Positions 5,386 to 6,730 of a stretch of 6,730 bases of DNA are shown piece after piece. The stretch is from Flavobacteriaceae bacterium (GTDB taxonomy: Bacteria > Bacteroidota > Bacteroidia > Flavobacteriales > Flavobacteriaceae), in the NCBI GenBank assembly GCA_947472705.1, contig CANJDA010000119.1:1-6730 (forward strand), in the 5' to 3' direction. The notes under the pieces are model-generated. The model worked only from the letters and a program-made list of their open reading frames with translations. It made no database searches and was not told the DNA's origin. A program made the translations under genes and the position numbers. Numbering within the stretch: the first letter of the stretch is position 1; each line of letters begins with the position of its first letter.

Positions 5386-6201
5386 TTGAAAAAAATCATA
5401 ATACTTATTGTATTGGTTAGTATAACATTTTCGTTAAAGGCCCAACCCTATGTTGATTTACTTAGTATTCGATACAATAATGGTATAAGTGGTACTTTAT
5501 TTTCTCATTTATATGTCGGTTCTGATCTTCCCATAAAATTAAAAAACAATGGCTATATTGTTATCAGTCCGTTTTTTGAAAATTGGAATATAAACAATAC
5601 GGTTAACGAACCGATCCCTGCTGTTAGCAGTTTGGCATTAGCCACCAGTGCTATCCTACCCATAGATAAAAAACATTGGTCTTTAACGATTACAGCAATA
5701 CCAAGAATTAACAGTGAAGAATTGAGCCTTAAAAACAGTTTTCAAATTGGTGGTGCCTTACTAGCAATATATAAAAAAAGCGACACCTTTAAATACAAGT
5801 TTGGCGTGTATGTCAACAAAGAGTTTTTTGGTCTTTTTGTTATGCCTTTGGTGGGTGTTGATTGGAAAATAAATCAAAACAATTATGTATTTGGCGTATT
5901 ACCAGGTAAATTGATTTATGAGCACCAATTGAACACTCATCTTTATACTGGGCTCTCTTTTAGAGCGATAACCAATTCATATAAACTGGCGGACACAAAT
6001 TATATAAAAATTCAAGACAACCAACTAAGTAGCTTTGTTGATTATTATGCCACTAAACATATCGTTTTCTCAGGTGAAACTGGTTGGAGTATTATGCGAA
6101 AGTTAACAGGTGGTACTGATTATAACAATGACACCTTTAATTACTGTTGGCAAGATGGGTTGTTTTTTAAGTTAAGTGTTAGTTATCGTATGAGGTTGTG
6201 A
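5386..6201 (+). CDS. Secreted probable outer-membrane beta-barrel protein (DUF6268-like), TTG start
   Basis: The protein has 271 residues. MKKIIILIVLVSITFSLKAQ is a clear Sec signal peptide with a likely cut after KAQ (residue 20), which supports the TTG at 5386. The frame upstream is closed by a stop at 5323 and has no ATG in between. The mature part is rich in alternating hydrophobic/polar segments typical of transmembrane beta strands, such as residues 120-129, 135-143, 151-160 and 258-269. The segment around KYKFGVYVNKEFFGLFVMPLVGVDW (in 136-160) and FGVLPGKLIYEHQL (169-182) resembles Bacteroidota DUF6268 outer-membrane barrel proteins; this is from memory of the family and is unverified. 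No catalytic motif is seen. A possible -7 element TAATATTG (5361-5368) lies 17 bases before the start, without a matching -33 TTG. No clear terminator follows. Confidence 0.82.
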   Translation: MKKIIILIVLVSITFSLKAQPYVDLLSIRYNNGISGTLFSHLYVGSDLPIKLKNNGYIVISPFFENWNINNTVNEPIPAVSSLALATSAILPIDKKHWSLTITAIPRINSEELSLKNSFQIGGALLAIYKKSDTFKYKFGVYVNKEFFGLFVMPLVGVDWKINQNNYVFGVLPGKLIYEHQLNTHLYTGLSFRAITNSYKLADTNYIKIQDNQLSSFVDYYATKHIVFSGETGWSIMRKLTGGTDYNNDTFNYCWQDGLFFKLSVSYRMRL

Positions 6202-6393
6202 TATTTTTATATAAATAGATATTTGTAGTAGTTGAAAGCCAAAGAAACAATTAAAACAATAATTTCAAAAAGATGGTAATCAATGGCAGTTTCAGAAATT
6301 TAACGGAATTTTTTGTACATGTAAAAATTAATAATAAATTTAAACGGTTGCTATAAGAACTTTAATGATAGTATCAAATTTAATAACGCCTTA

Positions 6394-6730
6394 ATGAAAA
6401 TAAAATTTCTATTACTTATACTTCTTTTTTTTGGAAAACTATTTTCCCAAAAATGTCATACAGAAATAATTCTTGACGGAAATATTGATCCTAAAAATGT
6501 TTTACACCTTTATCAGAACGAAAACTTTGCAAATCTTTGGTTGAAAACTGATAACCAAAAAGTTTACGGCATAATTGGTAAAGACAATCAACGTATACTT
6601 ATCAAACTAATATCAATAAGCAAAAGCCTAAAAAATCCTAAAGAATATAATGTACTCGGAAAATCTAGTGTAAATGGAAACATTTGCAATTTTAAAGGCA
6701 AAATAATTCTCAAAAAAATTGAAGAAATAT
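6394..6730 (+). CDS. Secreted protein of unknown function, C-terminus cut by window edge
   Basis: From ATG at 6394 the frame is open for 112 codons to the window edge with no stop, so the protein is incomplete. The first 19 residues, MKIKFLLLILLFFGKLFSQ, are a Sec signal peptide with likely cleavage after FSQ. An in-frame stop at 6322 and no earlier in-frame ATG support this start. The mature part is lysine-rich and predicted mostly beta: KVYGIIGKDNQRILIKLISI (56-75), then EYNVLGKSSVNGNICNFKG (84-102). Cys21 and Cys98 could form a disulfide outside the cytoplasm. I do not recognise the family. It follows the barrel protein after a 192-bp AT-rich spacer in which no clear promoter or terminator is seen, so whether the two are cotranscribed is open. 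Confidence 0.75.
   Translation, partial: MKIKFLLLILLFFGKLFSQKCHTEIILDGNIDPKNVLHLYQNENFANLWLKTDNQKVYGIIGKDNQRILIKLISISKSLKNPKEYNVLGKSSVNGNICNFKGKIILKKIEEI

Noticed and set aside
6202..6240. Terminator after the barrel protein gene
   Set aside because: Only weak AT-rich inverted sequence such as ATATTT/AAATA is present, with no stable stem.

Overview
The window looks like a piece of a Flavobacteriaceae (Bacteroidota) chromosome, probably Flavobacterium or a close relative. The evidence is an AT-rich base composition, no purine-rich Shine-Dalgarno sequences before the genes, promoter -7 elements close to the Bacteroidota TAnnTTTG consensus with very short leaders, and typical Bacteroidota families. 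Placement is by inference only; no marker gene is present.

Left part (1-4286). A minus-strand gene for an LTA-synthase/sulfatase-fold membrane enzyme runs off the left edge, with its start at 1308. It is divergent from a plus-strand pair: a long-chain acyl-CoA synthetase (1425-3197) and, 18 bp later, a lipoprotein alpha/beta hydrolase of the proline-iminopeptidase type (3216-4286). The 116-bp divergent spacer holds two candidate promoters whose -7 regions share the same sequence, TTTGCATC, in mirror orientation. All three proteins act in or near the envelope or in lipid metabolism, but no single pathway can be demonstrated.

Middle (4287-5385). A small four-helix membrane protein of unknown function (4398-4787) ends at a clear intrinsic terminator (4814-4848). 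Then comes about 540 bp without a convincing gene. Its core (about 4921-5100) is roughly 46% G+C by hand count, against about 20% in the AT-rich spacer at 4321-4380. It contains six copies of TGTCC spaced exactly 10 bp apart, then four copies of TTCG spaced exactly 11 bp apart that face two inverted CGAA copies also 11 bp apart. Overlapping, mutually exclusive hairpins and two further hairpins follow. This block is the most unusual part of the window. It looks like a structured protein-binding or mobile/repetitive non-coding element rather than a gene.

Right part (5386-6730). A secreted, beta-strand-rich probable outer-membrane barrel protein (5386-6201) appears to start at TTG. A second small secreted protein of unknown function begins at 6394 and runs off the right edge. 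The 192-bp spacer between them is AT-rich and shows no clear signal.
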